Assembly: GCA_027490095.1 (NCBI GenBank)
Contig: JAIXYT010000050.1
Span: forward strand, 62,001 to 126,000
Origin: Sphingomonadales bacterium
Lineage (GTDB): Bacteria; Pseudomonadota; Alphaproteobacteria; Sphingomonadales; Sphingomonadaceae
Direction: 5' to 3'
Length of the DNA: 64,000 nt
Shown here: piece after piece, positions 8,854 through 16,813 of the stretch
Layout: every line of letters begins with the position of its first letter
Numbering within the stretch: the stretch's first letter is position 1
The notes under the pieces: model-generated
Database searches by the model: none
What the model saw: the letters and a program-made list of their open reading frames with translations, nothing else
Told to the model about the DNA's origin: nothing
Made by a program: the position numbers and the translations under genes

Positions 8854-9693
8854 TCAGAGCTGGACGCGGCGCGACGCGATAAGTCCCGGCGCCTTGGGAT
8901 CGGACGAGACATAGTCGATGCGCACATCGCGACCGGCGAGCTTGGTCCTGATGTCGGCGGGCAGCGGCAGCAGCACGTCGCGATCAGTGTTGGGCGTGTA
9001 GATGGCGACGCCGCGAACACTGTAGACCGGCGCAGCTTCGCCATCGATGGTCAGCCGGATGTCGCCATAGGTCGAGCGCGTACCGGCGCGGGTCAGCTTG
9101 ACGACGAGCAGGTTGTCGCCCTTTTTCGACATCGCAGCGGTGTCGACGCTGGCGGTCGCCTCAAGCGTTCCGACGCGGAAGATCACCGGGATCGTGATCG
9201 ACCGCACTGCGATCAGCTGGATCGACAGTGAGCCGTCATTGGCTTCGGTGGTCGTCGCAGGGGTTGCGCCTGCGCTGGTCGGCGCAGACATCAGCCGCAA
9301 ATGGCTGCGATACTCTCCGGGGGCGAGCCCGGCGGGCGGGGTCACTGAGACGCGCACCGACTGGCGGGCGCCCGGCTCCAGGATGACCCGGCGCGGCGAA
9401 AAGCGGACCATTTCGGCGGCAAACAGTTCGCCGGGCTTCGCTTCGGTGACCGTTTCGAGCGCGCCATCGGCCCGCATCCGGCGATTTTCGACGTCGATGC
9501 GAAAGGCGGTCTGTTCATCGCCCTTGTTGACGAGGATGAGCTCGGTGCTGCGTTCGGTGCCGGCCAGCACAACGCGGGTTGGAGCGATCATGAGTTCGGC
9601 TGAAACCGGGGCAGCCAGCCCGGCGGCGAGCAGCGCTGCGGCCGCAGTGCCGGGAGCCGCGCGATGGGCGCGACGGAAGATGGAGAAGCACAT
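8854..9693 (-). CDS. Periplasmic pilus-assembly chaperone, PapD-like
   Basis: 279 residues with an N-terminal signal peptide ending near VSAEL. The mature start ELMIAPTRVVLAG and the STELILVNKGDEQTAFRI pattern match the first immunoglobulin-like domain of PapD-family chaperones, followed by FSPRRVILEPGARQSVRV, the G1-strand region that donates to subunits. A second domain follows after about residue 160. It would hold the DUF4402 subunit in the periplasm and deliver it to the usher encoded just downstream. The 107-bp gap to the subunit gene holds a strong hairpin. Confidence 0.85.
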   Translation of the reverse strand: MCFSIFRRAHRAAPGTAAAALLAAGLAAPVSAELMIAPTRVVLAGTERSTELILVNKGDEQTAFRIDVENRRMRADGALETVTEAKPGELFAAEMVRFSPRRVILEPGARQSVRVSVTPPAGLAPGEYRSHLRLMSAPTSAGATPATTTEANDGSLSIQLIAVRSITIPVIFRVGTLEATASVDTAAMSKKGDNLLVVKLTRAGTRSTYGDIRLTIDGEAAPVYSVRGVAIYTPNTDRDVLLPLPADIRTKLAGRDVRIDYVSSDPKAPGLIASRRVQL

Positions 9694-9750
9694 GGCAGGG
9701 GCTTTCCTTGAGTGGGGGGCGGGGGTTCGGCAGGCCCGACGGGACGGGTC

Positions 9751-9782
9751 GGCGCCCGGGTCGCGATCGCGATCCGGGCGCC
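9751..9782 (-). promoter_or_regulatory. Intercistronic stem-loop after the pilin gene
   Basis: GGCGCCCGG pairs with CCGGGCGCC (9 bp) around a core that is itself self-complementary (TCGCGATCGCGA) with one mismatch. It lies between the stop of the DUF4402 subunit gene and the start of the chaperone gene. Such hairpins in pilus operons stabilise the upstream pilin mRNA or attenuate read-through, which gives an excess of subunit over chaperone and usher. That role is inferred here. Confidence 0.6.
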
Positions 9783-9800
9783 TTCCCCTGCCAAAGTCGA

Positions 9801-10295
9801 TTACTGGTATTCGACGGCGACGACGAAGCGGCCGGTGTACTTGCCGGCAGGCTGACGGGCGTCGACATCGAGGGTGCCGCCGACGGTGAAGCTGTCTTCA
9901 CCCTTGACCAGGCGGCCGCTGTCCTTCGAGCTGATGAAGTCGATGACGGTCATTTCGTCACCATTCTCGTTCGCCATCTCCACCGCGCTCGGCAGCGAAA
10001 TGGTGTACACCGCATCGGGCTCGCCCTTGACGTCGAACGCTGCGGCGGTGTGGTCGGCGGTAAGGCAGGTCAGCGCCGCGCCGCACTTCTTGTCGCCGTT
10101 CGGCGAGACGACAACCACGTCGGCTTCGGTCAGCGACGGGGCAACGGTGCCGAAGTAGAGCGCCGAGGTGTTGTCGATCTGCAGCGGGGCGATGATCTTG
10201 GCACCGGCGCCGGATTCCGCAGTGGTGGGGGCCGCCTGAGCGGTACCGGCTGCCGACAGTGCGGCAAGCATCGCAACAGCAAACATCTTCTTCAT
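9801..10295 (-). CDS. DUF4402 domain protein, probable major pilus subunit
   Basis: 164 residues. Signal peptide MKKMFAVAMLAALSAAGTAQA. The mature domain shows the DUF4402 pattern: an IIAPLQIDNTSALYFGT start, a conserved Cys pair (KKCGAALTC) and a final GKYTGRFVVAVEY strand. The start is chosen at ATG 10295 because AAGGAGAA lies 8 nt upstream of it; the in-frame ATG at 10301 is too close to that site. It is the first gene of the minus-strand pilus locus and sits in front of the chaperone, as expected for the most abundant subunit. The 356-bp gap upstream carries two palindromes that may regulate it. Confidence 0.82.
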   Translation of the reverse strand: MKKMFAVAMLAALSAAGTAQAAPTTAESGAGAKIIAPLQIDNTSALYFGTVAPSLTEADVVVVSPNGDKKCGAALTCLTADHTAAAFDVKGEPDAVYTISLPSAVEMANENGDEMTVIDFISSKDSGRLVKGEDSFTVGGTLDVDARQPAGKYTGRFVVAVEYQ

Positions 10296-10519
10296 GGTCA
10301 TTTCTCCTTGATCTGGGTTTGGGCAGTGGCAGGATGCCGCCGCTGCCCGACAGATGCGCAGCGGCGGGACGCGCTGTCGCGTCGGCATCCGGCTCGAAAA
10401 TGACGGAACAGGATAGCGGCCAGCGCCGATCGGCCCGATCCGCGCCCTTTCGCCGAACCGGCCGCGCGAAATGGCGCCACAGTGAAAATCGGGTAACCGG
10501 CAGACCGACCTTTGGCATA

Positions 10520-10547
10520 GGCCCGCTATCCGAAAGTATAGCGGGCC
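10520..10547. promoter_or_regulatory. Palindrome 1, candidate operator
   Basis: A 10-bp perfect stem (GGCCCGCTAT with ATAGCGGGCC) encloses CCGAAAGT. The core TATCCGAAAGTATAGCG differs in one base from the core of palindrome 2. It sits between the divergent pilin and histidine-kinase genes, about 105 bp before the kinase start codon. The repetition of the same core, rather than the hairpin alone, is what suggests a protein-binding site. Confidence 0.55.
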
Positions 10548-10596
10548 CATGCGGACGCGTGCTTGCTATTCCCGTCGCTTCGTCGCCATTGACGTC

Positions 10597-10612
10597 CTAT
10601 CCGAAAGGATAG
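10597..10612. promoter_or_regulatory. Palindrome 2, candidate operator
   Basis: CTATCCGAAAGGATAG, a perfect 6-bp inverted repeat around GAAA, continued by CG as in palindrome 1. It is centred 71 bp after palindrome 1 (close to seven helical turns) and 40 bp before the kinase start codon. A lone half site GGATAGCG also occurs at 10411-10418 nearer the pilin gene. A LuxR-type regulator is encoded two genes downstream and is the obvious candidate binder; this is inference. Confidence 0.55.
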
Positions 10613-10651
10613 CGAGCGACCCCATCCCTGCAATCAACGGAGCTGAGCGGC

Positions 10652-13105
10652 TTGACCAGCGATCCCGACAGAAGTGATCAGCCGGACGAAGGCGAACTGG
10701 CCCGGCTTGCGGCGCTGGCTGCACTCGACGTGCTCGACAGCCCGGCAGAGCGCGAGTTCGACACGATCGTCGAACTGGCGGCTGACCGCTTCGATACGCC
10801 GATCGCGCTGGTCAGCCTCGTTGCGTCCGATCGGCAATGGTTCAAGGCGCGCGTCGGCCTCAACATCCTCGAAACTGCGCGCGACGTGTCGTTCTGCACC
10901 CATACGATCGGCGATGACGATGTGATGCTGGTTCCCGATGCAACCGCAGACCCGCGGTTTGCTACAAATCCGTTGGTCGTCGGCGAGCCGCACATCCGCT
11001 TCTATTTCGGGGCGCCGCTGGTGCTTGCGTCGGGCGTGCGGGTCGGCACCCTGTGCGTGATCGATCGCCGCCGGCGGGAAGACTTCGGCGCGCGCGAAAG
11101 CCGGGCGCTCAAGCTGATGGCGAAACAGGTCGTCGACCTGCTCGAACTGCGCCAGCTGCGCAATTCGCAGCGCATTACCCACATCATCAGCGAAACTGCG
11201 TCAGATGCCTTTGTCTGCAGCGATGCCGACAGCAAGATCACCTACTGGAACCGTGCCGCCGAAAGGATGTTCGGCTGGACTGCGCGCGAAGCGCTGGGCG
11301 CGAACCTCGACATCATCATTCCGGATCGGCATCGCCGGGCCCATCATGGCGGCATGTCGCATGTCCACAAAACCGGGCAATCGCGCCTCGTCGGCCGGAT
11401 GGTCGAGGTGCCGGCGCTGCGGCGCGATGGCAGCGAATTTCCGGTCGAACTCTCGCTCGGCATGTGGAAGACCGGCGACGGCCCAAATCCGGGCGGCTTC
11501 ATCGCCATCATCCGCGACGCAAGCCAGCGCAAGCAGCTCGAAGCCGACCGCGACACGACCAGGGAACGGCTGGCCGAGACGGTTGCCGCGATTGAAGCAT
11601 CGAACGATGGCGTCGCCATCACCGATACCATTGGTCAATTCATCTACATGAACCGAAGTCATGCCGAAATGTTCGGCTATGCCGATGCCGCTGCCCTGAT
11701 CGGCAAGCACTGGTCGAGCCTTTACACCATCGAGGCACGCGAACGGCTGGAAACCGACGCCTTTCCCATTCTGGGCAGCGAAGGCAGATGGCGCGGCGAA
11801 GCGATCGGAGTGAGGTGCGATGGCTCTGCCGTACGGCAAGAGGTTTCGCTGTCGATGCGGTCGGACGGCGGCCTTGTGTGTGTCACCCGTGATGTCGGCG
11901 AACGCCACCGCAGCGAACGCGAAATGGCGCGGCTGCGCGAACAGCTGCTGGTGGCGCAGCGACAGGAGATCGTCGGCCAGATCGCGTCGGGCATTGCGCA
12001 TGATTTCAACAATCTGATTGTCGCCATTTCCGGCTCGGCAGCCTTGATCGCCGCCAATCCCGCCAATGGCGCCCGGCGGCAGGCCGAACGGATCGAATTG
12101 GCCGCTGAAAGCGCCGCATCGCTGGTCGCCAAGATGCTGTCGCTGGGCAAGCGGACACCCGACAACCGCGAGATCGACCTGGCCGAAAAGATCCGCAATG
12201 TGGTGGAAATGCTCAAGCCCAGCCTTGCCCCCCAGCACAGCATCGCGCTGCGGCTGCCGGAGGAGCCGATCAGGCTGACCGCCGACAGCACCGAAGTCAT
12301 GCAGGTGCTGCTCAACCTGCTCGTCAATGCCCGGGATGCCATGGACCCGGACCAGCCCGGCCAGATCACGGTGCGGCTGGAAATGCTGCTGCCGACCGAT
12401 CCGGTGGCCCGGCCCGTGGTTGGCCGCCGTCCACGCGGCGCGGCTGCGCTTGTGCGGATAGAAGACACAGGCAGCGGCATTGCCGAACATGCGCTTACAA
12501 GCATTTTCGAACCTTTCCGCTCCGGCAAGGGTCGCAATGGCTCGGGGCTCGGGCTGGCGGTCGTCAAGAGCATCGTTGAAGCTGCGGGCGGCGGGATCGC
12601 CGTCGAATCTTACCCCGGCGAAGGCGCCCGCTTCGACATATTCTGGCCGCTCGACCCGCCTGTGCAATGGCAGGTGCCGACCATGCGGTCGATTCCGGCG
12701 TCCAACAATGTCCTGAAGGGCCGGGCCGTGCTGGTGGTCGATGACAATCCGGCGGTAGTCGATGTGCTGACCGAACTGCTCGAAGCCGCAGGCGCCGAAG
12801 TCGGCCCCTGTCTCGAAGCGAACGATGTGCTGGAGGCGATCGATGAGGATCCCGATGCCTGGGCCTTGCTGATCACCGATTTCGACATGCCGGGAACGAA
12901 CGGCGCCCAGCTGATGGCCCAGACCCGACAATTGAAACCCGATTTGCCCGTCCTGCTCTGCACCGCGCTGCCGGAACAGTATCGCCAGCAATATTCGGCG
13001 CCGCACGGCTTCGATGCCATCATCGGAAAGCCGGTCTCACTAGACAGCCTGCTCGCCGGTGCCGAGGCCGCAATCGAGGCCCGTGCCGCAAGGAAAGCCG
13101 AATGA
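10652..13105 (+). CDS. Hybrid sensor histidine kinase (GAF-PAS-PAS-HisKA-HATPase-REC)
   Basis: 817 residues, no membrane segment, so a cytoplasmic sensor. TTG start with GGAG 9 nt upstream. An N-terminal GAF domain (about 10-165) is followed by two PAS domains (about 175-290 and 305-420), then the H-box GIAHDFNNL, the N-box LLNLLVNARDA, the G1 box DTGSGI and GSGLGLAVV, and a C-terminal receiver (about 690-800) with acidic DD, phospho-acceptor in TDFDMPG and Lys in GKPVSL. It overlaps the next gene by ATGA, so kinase and regulator are made together. The signal is unknown. It is divergent from the pilus locus, which is its likely target. Confidence 0.88.
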   Translation: MTSDPDRSDQPDEGELARLAALAALDVLDSPAEREFDTIVELAADRFDTPIALVSLVASDRQWFKARVGLNILETARDVSFCTHTIGDDDVMLVPDATADPRFATNPLVVGEPHIRFYFGAPLVLASGVRVGTLCVIDRRRREDFGARESRALKLMAKQVVDLLELRQLRNSQRITHIISETASDAFVCSDADSKITYWNRAAERMFGWTAREALGANLDIIIPDRHRRAHHGGMSHVHKTGQSRLVGRMVEVPALRRDGSEFPVELSLGMWKTGDGPNPGGFIAIIRDASQRKQLEADRDTTRERLAETVAAIEASNDGVAITDTIGQFIYMNRSHAEMFGYADAAALIGKHWSSLYTIEARERLETDAFPILGSEGRWRGEAIGVRCDGSAVRQEVSLSMRSDGGLVCVTRDVGERHRSEREMARLREQLLVAQRQEIVGQIASGIAHDFNNLIVAISGSAALIAANPANGARRQAERIELAAESAASLVAKMLSLGKRTPDNREIDLAEKIRNVVEMLKPSLAPQHSIALRLPEEPIRLTADSTEVMQVLLNLLVNARDAMDPDQPGQITVRLEMLLPTDPVARPVVGRRPRGAAALVRIEDTGSGIAEHALTSIFEPFRSGKGRNGSGLGLAVVKSIVEAAGGGIAVESYPGEGARFDIFWPLDPPVQWQVPTMRSIPASNNVLKGRAVLVVDDNPAVVDVLTELLEAAGAEVGPCLEANDVLEAIDEDPDAWALLITDFDMPGTNGAQLMAQTRQLKPDLPVLLCTALPEQYRQQYSAPHGFDAIIGKPVSLDSLLAGAEAAIEARAARKAE

Positions 13106-13719
13106 AGATCCTGATCGCCGACGACCACGGCCTGCTACGCGACGTGTTGCGCACCTATCTCGAGGCCGAAGGCGGCTTCGACGTTGAACTGGCGTCCAAT
13201 GTCGATGAAGCAGCCGAAGCCATAGCAGCACACGGCCCCTTTGCCATTACCGTGCTGGACTACAACATGCCAGGCATGGACGGGTTCGAGGGGCTGTTGC
13301 GGATCAAGGCCGCTTGCGGCGACGCACCTGTCGCCATCATGTCAGGAAACGCCGTGGCCGCCATCGCCGAACAGTCGCTGGAATGCGGGGCTGCAGGCTT
13401 TCTGCCCAAGACCCTGCCGGCACGGTCACTCGTCAACGCCATCCGCTTTATGGCGACCGGCGAACGATATCTTCCGATCGGCCTGTTCCAGACAATGCAG
13501 AAGGAAGCTGAGGCAACACCCTTTGACGACCGATTGTCGCCGCGCGAACAGCAAGTGCTGCGCGCGTTGTGCGAAGGCAAGGCAAACAAAGAAATCGCTC
13601 GCGACCTCGAACTGCGCGAGCCGACGGTGAAACTGCACGTCAAGATGGTCTGCCGCAAGCTGGGCGCCCGCAACCGCACCCATGCCGCCATGCTGGCCCG
13701 GGATGCAGGGTTCTGCTAG
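13102..13719 (+). CDS. LuxR/NarL-family response regulator
   Basis: 205 residues. The receiver domain (1-120) has acidic DD near residue 8, phospho-acceptor Asp in LDYNMPGMDG and a conserved Lys in LPKTLP. A C-terminal LuxR helix-turn-helix follows (LSPREQQVLRALCEGKANKEIA...). It starts inside the kinase stop (ATGA). It should bind DNA as a dimer at inverted repeats, and the paired CTATCCGAAAGGATAG-type sites upstream of the kinase gene fit that expectation. Targets could be its own operon, the divergent pilus genes, or both. Confidence 0.88.
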   Translation: MKILIADDHGLLRDVLRTYLEAEGGFDVELASNVDEAAEAIAAHGPFAITVLDYNMPGMDGFEGLLRIKAACGDAPVAIMSGNAVAAIAEQSLECGAAGFLPKTLPARSLVNAIRFMATGERYLPIGLFQTMQKEAEATPFDDRLSPREQQVLRALCEGKANKEIARDLELREPTVKLHVKMVCRKLGARNRTHAAMLARDAGFC

Positions 13720-13813
13720 ATTTTGAGGGGCGCCCAAAGCATCAACTTGGGCAGCTTCGCCCCGTCCGGTGCCCGCGCCCCGGCTCGGCTGGCAGGGACA
13801 GGCCGCGCCCCTC

Positions 13814-14000
13814 CAGGTATTGCGCCACAGGGCTGCACTCGGGCCGCTGGGAAGCCCGCCAGAATCGTTCCCAGCCTCGCAGGTCCGCCTAAGGCTCCCG
13901 CACCGGATCGTGCGCCAGCGGGCTTCCTGTCGGCTCCAGCGTCCCTTTCAATCCGCAATTACGGGATGGGTCGTCTCCCTTTGGTGTCAACGGTCCCGCC
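13814..14000 (+). repeat. Diverged intergenic repeat, copy B
   Basis: Same orientation as copy A at 5645-5827. It carries the identical right-end 20-mer TTGGTGTCAACGGTCCCGCC at 13981-14000 and a 27-bp block at 13901-13927 with one mismatch. The right end meets the last recognisable codons of the integrase remnant (about 14006), just as copy A meets a different coding remnant. It follows the response-regulator gene. Confidence 0.75.
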
Positions 14001-14720
14001 TCGGCCCGCCCGTCCAGCCAGGCGTTCATCACCTCCCGCGGCTTCTCAAAGAGTGCCCCTCGCCGATAAGCGGCTTCCGTCTTGGACCCGATGGCGTGCG
14101 CCAGCGCCCAGATCACACAGCAGCTTTGTCAGCGCCATATCAGAGAGCGGCCCGCCCTTGTGGGGGCTCGGGAACACAAGGTCCGGCTGGCCCGGCTCAA
14201 CCTCGCGCCGATACAGTTTCGCACGCGTAAACGCGTCCACGGCAGCAGCGCGTCCCGCACAAAGGGTGTGGATCACGCTATCGACCGGCAAGCTCCCCGG
14301 CTCCGGCCATGCGTAGGTTTCCAGGCTCGTCAGCCATTGCGCCGCGTGCTTGGCATTGCGGTAGCTTGGCACCAGTGTGTTGTGGCGCGCCTTCGAAGCC
14401 TTGGCGAATGTGGGAGATGTACTGACGGTCGCCTGCGCCGCCACAGGGTCTATCCCCTGCACAATCTGCTCGATGACGGTCTCGGCCATCTTGCGCGCCG
14501 CTGCCAGGTTCAGCTTCGGGTATCCCCCCAAGCCGATATCCCGCCGCCGCACGTCCTTCTGCATCCACACCAGCCAGCTTTTGACAACACTGTCAGGAAT
14601 CGCGCCCTTGCGTGTGCAAGGCCGGACCCAGCGGCAGAGCCCGCCGCCACCGGCCTAGCGCCCCGGCTGAGAGAGCGCGTCCACCGCTTTCGGGCTCAGT
14701 CTGTAGACGCCGTTTGCCAT
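13998..14720 (-). pseudogene. Broken P4-type tyrosine integrase
   Basis: Reading on the minus strand from ATG 14720, codons give MANGVYRLSPKAVDALSQPGR, then an in-frame TAG at codon 22 where intact relatives continue with the GGGLYL segment. After the stop the same frame continues with GGGLC..., QKDVRRRDIGLGGYPKL and the DUF4102-type GIDPVAAQ. The catalytic part reads VFPSPHKGGPLSDMALTKLL and then shifts frame; the HGFR-containing block (catalytic Arg and His) is missing. The C-terminus reappears in another frame as ALAHAIGSKTEAAYRRGALFEKPREVM, with the catalytic Tyr. A nonsense codon, a deletion and a frameshift make it non-functional. It starts about 280 bp from tRNA-Ser, the usual target of this family. 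Confidence 0.88.
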
Positions 14721-14744
14721 GTCCCCGCTCCAGCCGCTTTCCAG

Positions 14745-14764
14745 TGTCCCACGATATGTCCCAC
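14745..14764. repeat. TGTCCCAC direct repeats upstream of the integrase remnant
   Basis: Two copies of TGTCCCAC, 12 bp apart start to start, lie 25 bp upstream of the integrase ATG on the side facing the tRNA. Integrase arm-type sites take this form in tRNA-targeting islands. The assignment is inference from position and repetition. Confidence 0.4.
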
Positions 14765-14998
14765 AGGATACATGCGATGCTCAGGCACGGCACGGCACGG
14801 CACAGACGGAAACGGTCCAGAGGCCATCTGCCCAGGGCGAAGAGGGATATCTGAGATTTCAGGGAACGGCCAGAAACAGGCAAGTGGCGGACCTGTTGGG
14901 AGTTGCTTCGAACCCGCAAGGGTTCGCAAGCGCGACTGCGCGCCGCGGCAATTGCCGCGCCCCCGCGGAGGGCTACGCCCGTGAGCGCAGGAGACTGG

Positions 14999-15086
14999 CG
15001 GAGCGGGTGGGATTCGAACCCACGATAGGCTTTTGACCTATACACACTTTCCAGGCGTGCGCCTTCGACCACTCGGCCACCGCTCC
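14999..15086 (-). tRNA. tRNA-Ser (GGA anticodon)
   Basis: 88 nt on the minus strand. The acceptor stem GGAGCGG pairs with CCGCTCC, the D-arm begins TGGCCGAGTGG, the anticodon loop CTGGAAA gives GGA (plus-strand 15050-15052), there is a long variable arm as expected for tRNA-Ser, and the T-arm contains GGGTTCGAATCCC. A CCA end is encoded (14996-14998 on the plus strand as TGG). Its 3' end faces the integrase remnant, so this tRNA is the probable attachment site of the lost element. Confidence 0.95.
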
Positions 15087-15187
15087 GCAAGCGGATGGTG
15101 CCGGTACAGCGCAGTCGGAGGATTGGCAAGGCGTGTGCGGCGGCGCTTCCTTGACAAGCACGAGCGCCACGGGCTTTGGCCCTCCCC

Positions 15188-16813
15188 ATGGCAAAGACCG
15201 TCGCCACGCTGATCGCGGAAAGCCTCGCCGCAGCCGGGATCACCCATGCCTTCGCCGTGCCCGGGGAATCCTACCTGCCGCTGCTCGACGCAATGCGCGA
15301 TGTCGATGTGCGGCTTGTCACCTGCCGGCACGAGGCTGCCGCCGCCAACATGGCAGAGGCCGCCGCCAAGCTGACCGGTCGCCCTGGCGTGGCGATGGTG
15401 ACCCGCGGCCCGGGCGCAACCCACGCCGCGATCGGGCTTCACACCGCCCAGCAGGATTCCACCCCGCTGCTGCTGCTCATCGGACAGGTGGGTGACGACA
15501 TGCTCGGGCGCGAGGCCTTCCAGGAGGTCGACTATGCCCAGCTCTTCGGCGGCATCGCCAAGCGGGTCGTGACCCTGCGCCAACCCGAAAGGGTTGCCGA
15601 ACAGATGGCTTCGGCGCTTGCCGCCGCGTGTGCGGGGCGGCCGGGTCCCGTGGTGGTGGTGTTGCCCGACGACCGGCTTGCAGCCGAAGCCGATGGCTCG
15701 GCCGTGGCACCCGCCCTGCCGGCAGAACCCGCCCCCACGGCCGGGGCCATCGCGGAAATTGCCATGCGCCTCGCGCAGGCCGAGCGCCCGGTCCTGATGC
15801 TGGGCGGGCCGCTTTGGACGGCAGACGACACGGCAGCCGCACAGGCCCTTGCCGAGCGGCTTGGCCTTCCCGTCGTCACCAGCTGGCGCCGCAAGGACCG
15901 ATTCGACAATGCACACCCCCATTATGCGGGCGAGCTGGGCCTGGGTGCGAACCCCGCCCTGGTGGCCGCCATCAAATCTGCCGACCTTCTTCTCGTGGTG
16001 GGCGCGCGCCTGACGGAAAATGCGACCCAGGGCTATTCGCTGATGGACCAGGCCTGGGCCGGCGAACGCCTGATCCATGTGTGTGCCGACCCCGAGGCCC
16101 TGGGGCGCACCTGGCAGCCGGCGCTGGCGGTGCAGGCCGCAACCGGGCCGACGCTGAGGGCCCTGATGGCCCTCCCGCCCCGGCAGCGCGAAGCCTGGGT
16201 GTCGGGGCTTGCAGCTCTCCACAAGGTCTGGACGCAGCCGACGCAGGTGCAGGCGGGCGTGAACCCGGCGGAGCTCGTCGGCACCCTTTCCGCCGCGCTG
16301 CCGCCCGACACCATCTACTGCAACGGCGCGGGCAATTTCGCGGCCTGGCTGCACCGCTTCCACCTGCACCGGCAGCCGCACACCCAGCTTGCCCCCACGT
16401 CAGGCGCCATGGGGTACGGTGTGCCCGCCGGGATCGCCGCCGCGCTGCTCAACCCCGGCCGGCAGGTCGTCGTGCTGGCGGGCGACGGCGACTTCCTGAT
16501 GGCGGCCGGCGAACTGGCGACCGTGGCGCACGAGCAGGCTTCGCTGCTGTTCGTGGTGATGGACAACGGCCAGTACGGCACCATCCGGATGCACCAGGCG
16601 CGCGACTATCCGGGCAGGCCGAGCGGCACGCGGCTGACCAACCCCGATTTCGCAGCGCTGGCCCTGAGCTTCGGCCTGCACGGCGAAACGGTGCGCACCA
16701 CGGCGGAGTTCGCGCCCGCCCTCGATCGCTGCCGCGGCAGGGCCGCCCTCATCCATGTGCTGGTGGACCCGCAGGAGATCTCCCCCGGCAAGCGGCTGGC
16801 CGAGGGCGCATGA
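15188..16813 (+). CDS. Thiamine-diphosphate-dependent enzyme, acetolactate synthase-like
   Basis: 541 residues with the three-domain ThDP layout: a Pyr domain with the catalytic Glu (CRHEAAAANMAE, Glu49), a central domain from about 190, and a PP domain with AGDGDFLMAAGEL...DNGQYG (about 431-463) for Mg-ThDP binding. It resembles acetolactate synthase large subunits and related carboligases/decarboxylases. No small subunit gene is nearby, which argues against the biosynthetic ilvB role. Its stop overlaps the ATG of an M20 hydrolase by 4 bp, so the two probably act in one catabolic pathway of unknown substrate. Confidence 0.82.
   Translation: MAKTVATLIAESLAAAGITHAFAVPGESYLPLLDAMRDVDVRLVTCRHEAAAANMAEAAAKLTGRPGVAMVTRGPGATHAAIGLHTAQQDSTPLLLLIGQVGDDMLGREAFQEVDYAQLFGGIAKRVVTLRQPERVAEQMASALAAACAGRPGPVVVVLPDDRLAAEADGSAVAPALPAEPAPTAGAIAEIAMRLAQAERPVLMLGGPLWTADDTAAAQALAERLGLPVVTSWRRKDRFDNAHPHYAGELGLGANPALVAAIKSADLLLVVGARLTENATQGYSLMDQAWAGERLIHVCADPEALGRTWQPALAVQAATGPTLRALMALPPRQREAWVSGLAALHKVWTQPTQVQAGVNPAELVGTLSAALPPDTIYCNGAGNFAAWLHRFHLHRQPHTQLAPTSGAMGYGVPAGIAAALLNPGRQVVVLAGDGDFLMAAGELATVAHEQASLLFVVMDNGQYGTIRMHQARDYPGRPSGTRLTNPDFAALALSFGLHGETVRTTAEFAPALDRCRGRAALIHVLVDPQEISPGKRLAEGA

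Larger units (their letters stand above)
13720..14998. other. Gene-poor remnant of an integrated element
   Basis: No intact gene is seen in these 1.3 kb. A weak hairpin (GCCCAA...TTGGGC, 13733-13753) follows the response-regulator stop and could end that transcript. Next come repeat copy B, the broken integrase, two TGTCCCAC direct repeats, a (GGCAC)4 run at 14784-14803 and a perfect 14-bp palindrome GCGGCAATTGCCGC near 14945, up to the 3' end of tRNA-Ser. The arrangement is that of a decayed genomic island at a tRNA 3' end. Confidence 0.65.

Noticed and set aside
13733-13753. GCCCAA...TTGGGC hairpin after the response-regulator gene as an intrinsic terminator
   Set aside because: The stem is only 6 bp with a 9-base loop and has no T-run, so it was not listed as a terminator.
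14784-14803. (GGCAC)4 as a phase-variable repeat
   Set aside because: It lies in non-coding debris upstream of a dead integrase and overlaps no functional gene or promoter.
15188-16813. Acetolactate synthase large subunit ilvB
   Set aside because: No ilvN small subunit or ilvC follows; it is coupled to an M20 hydrolase instead, so the biosynthetic name was not used.
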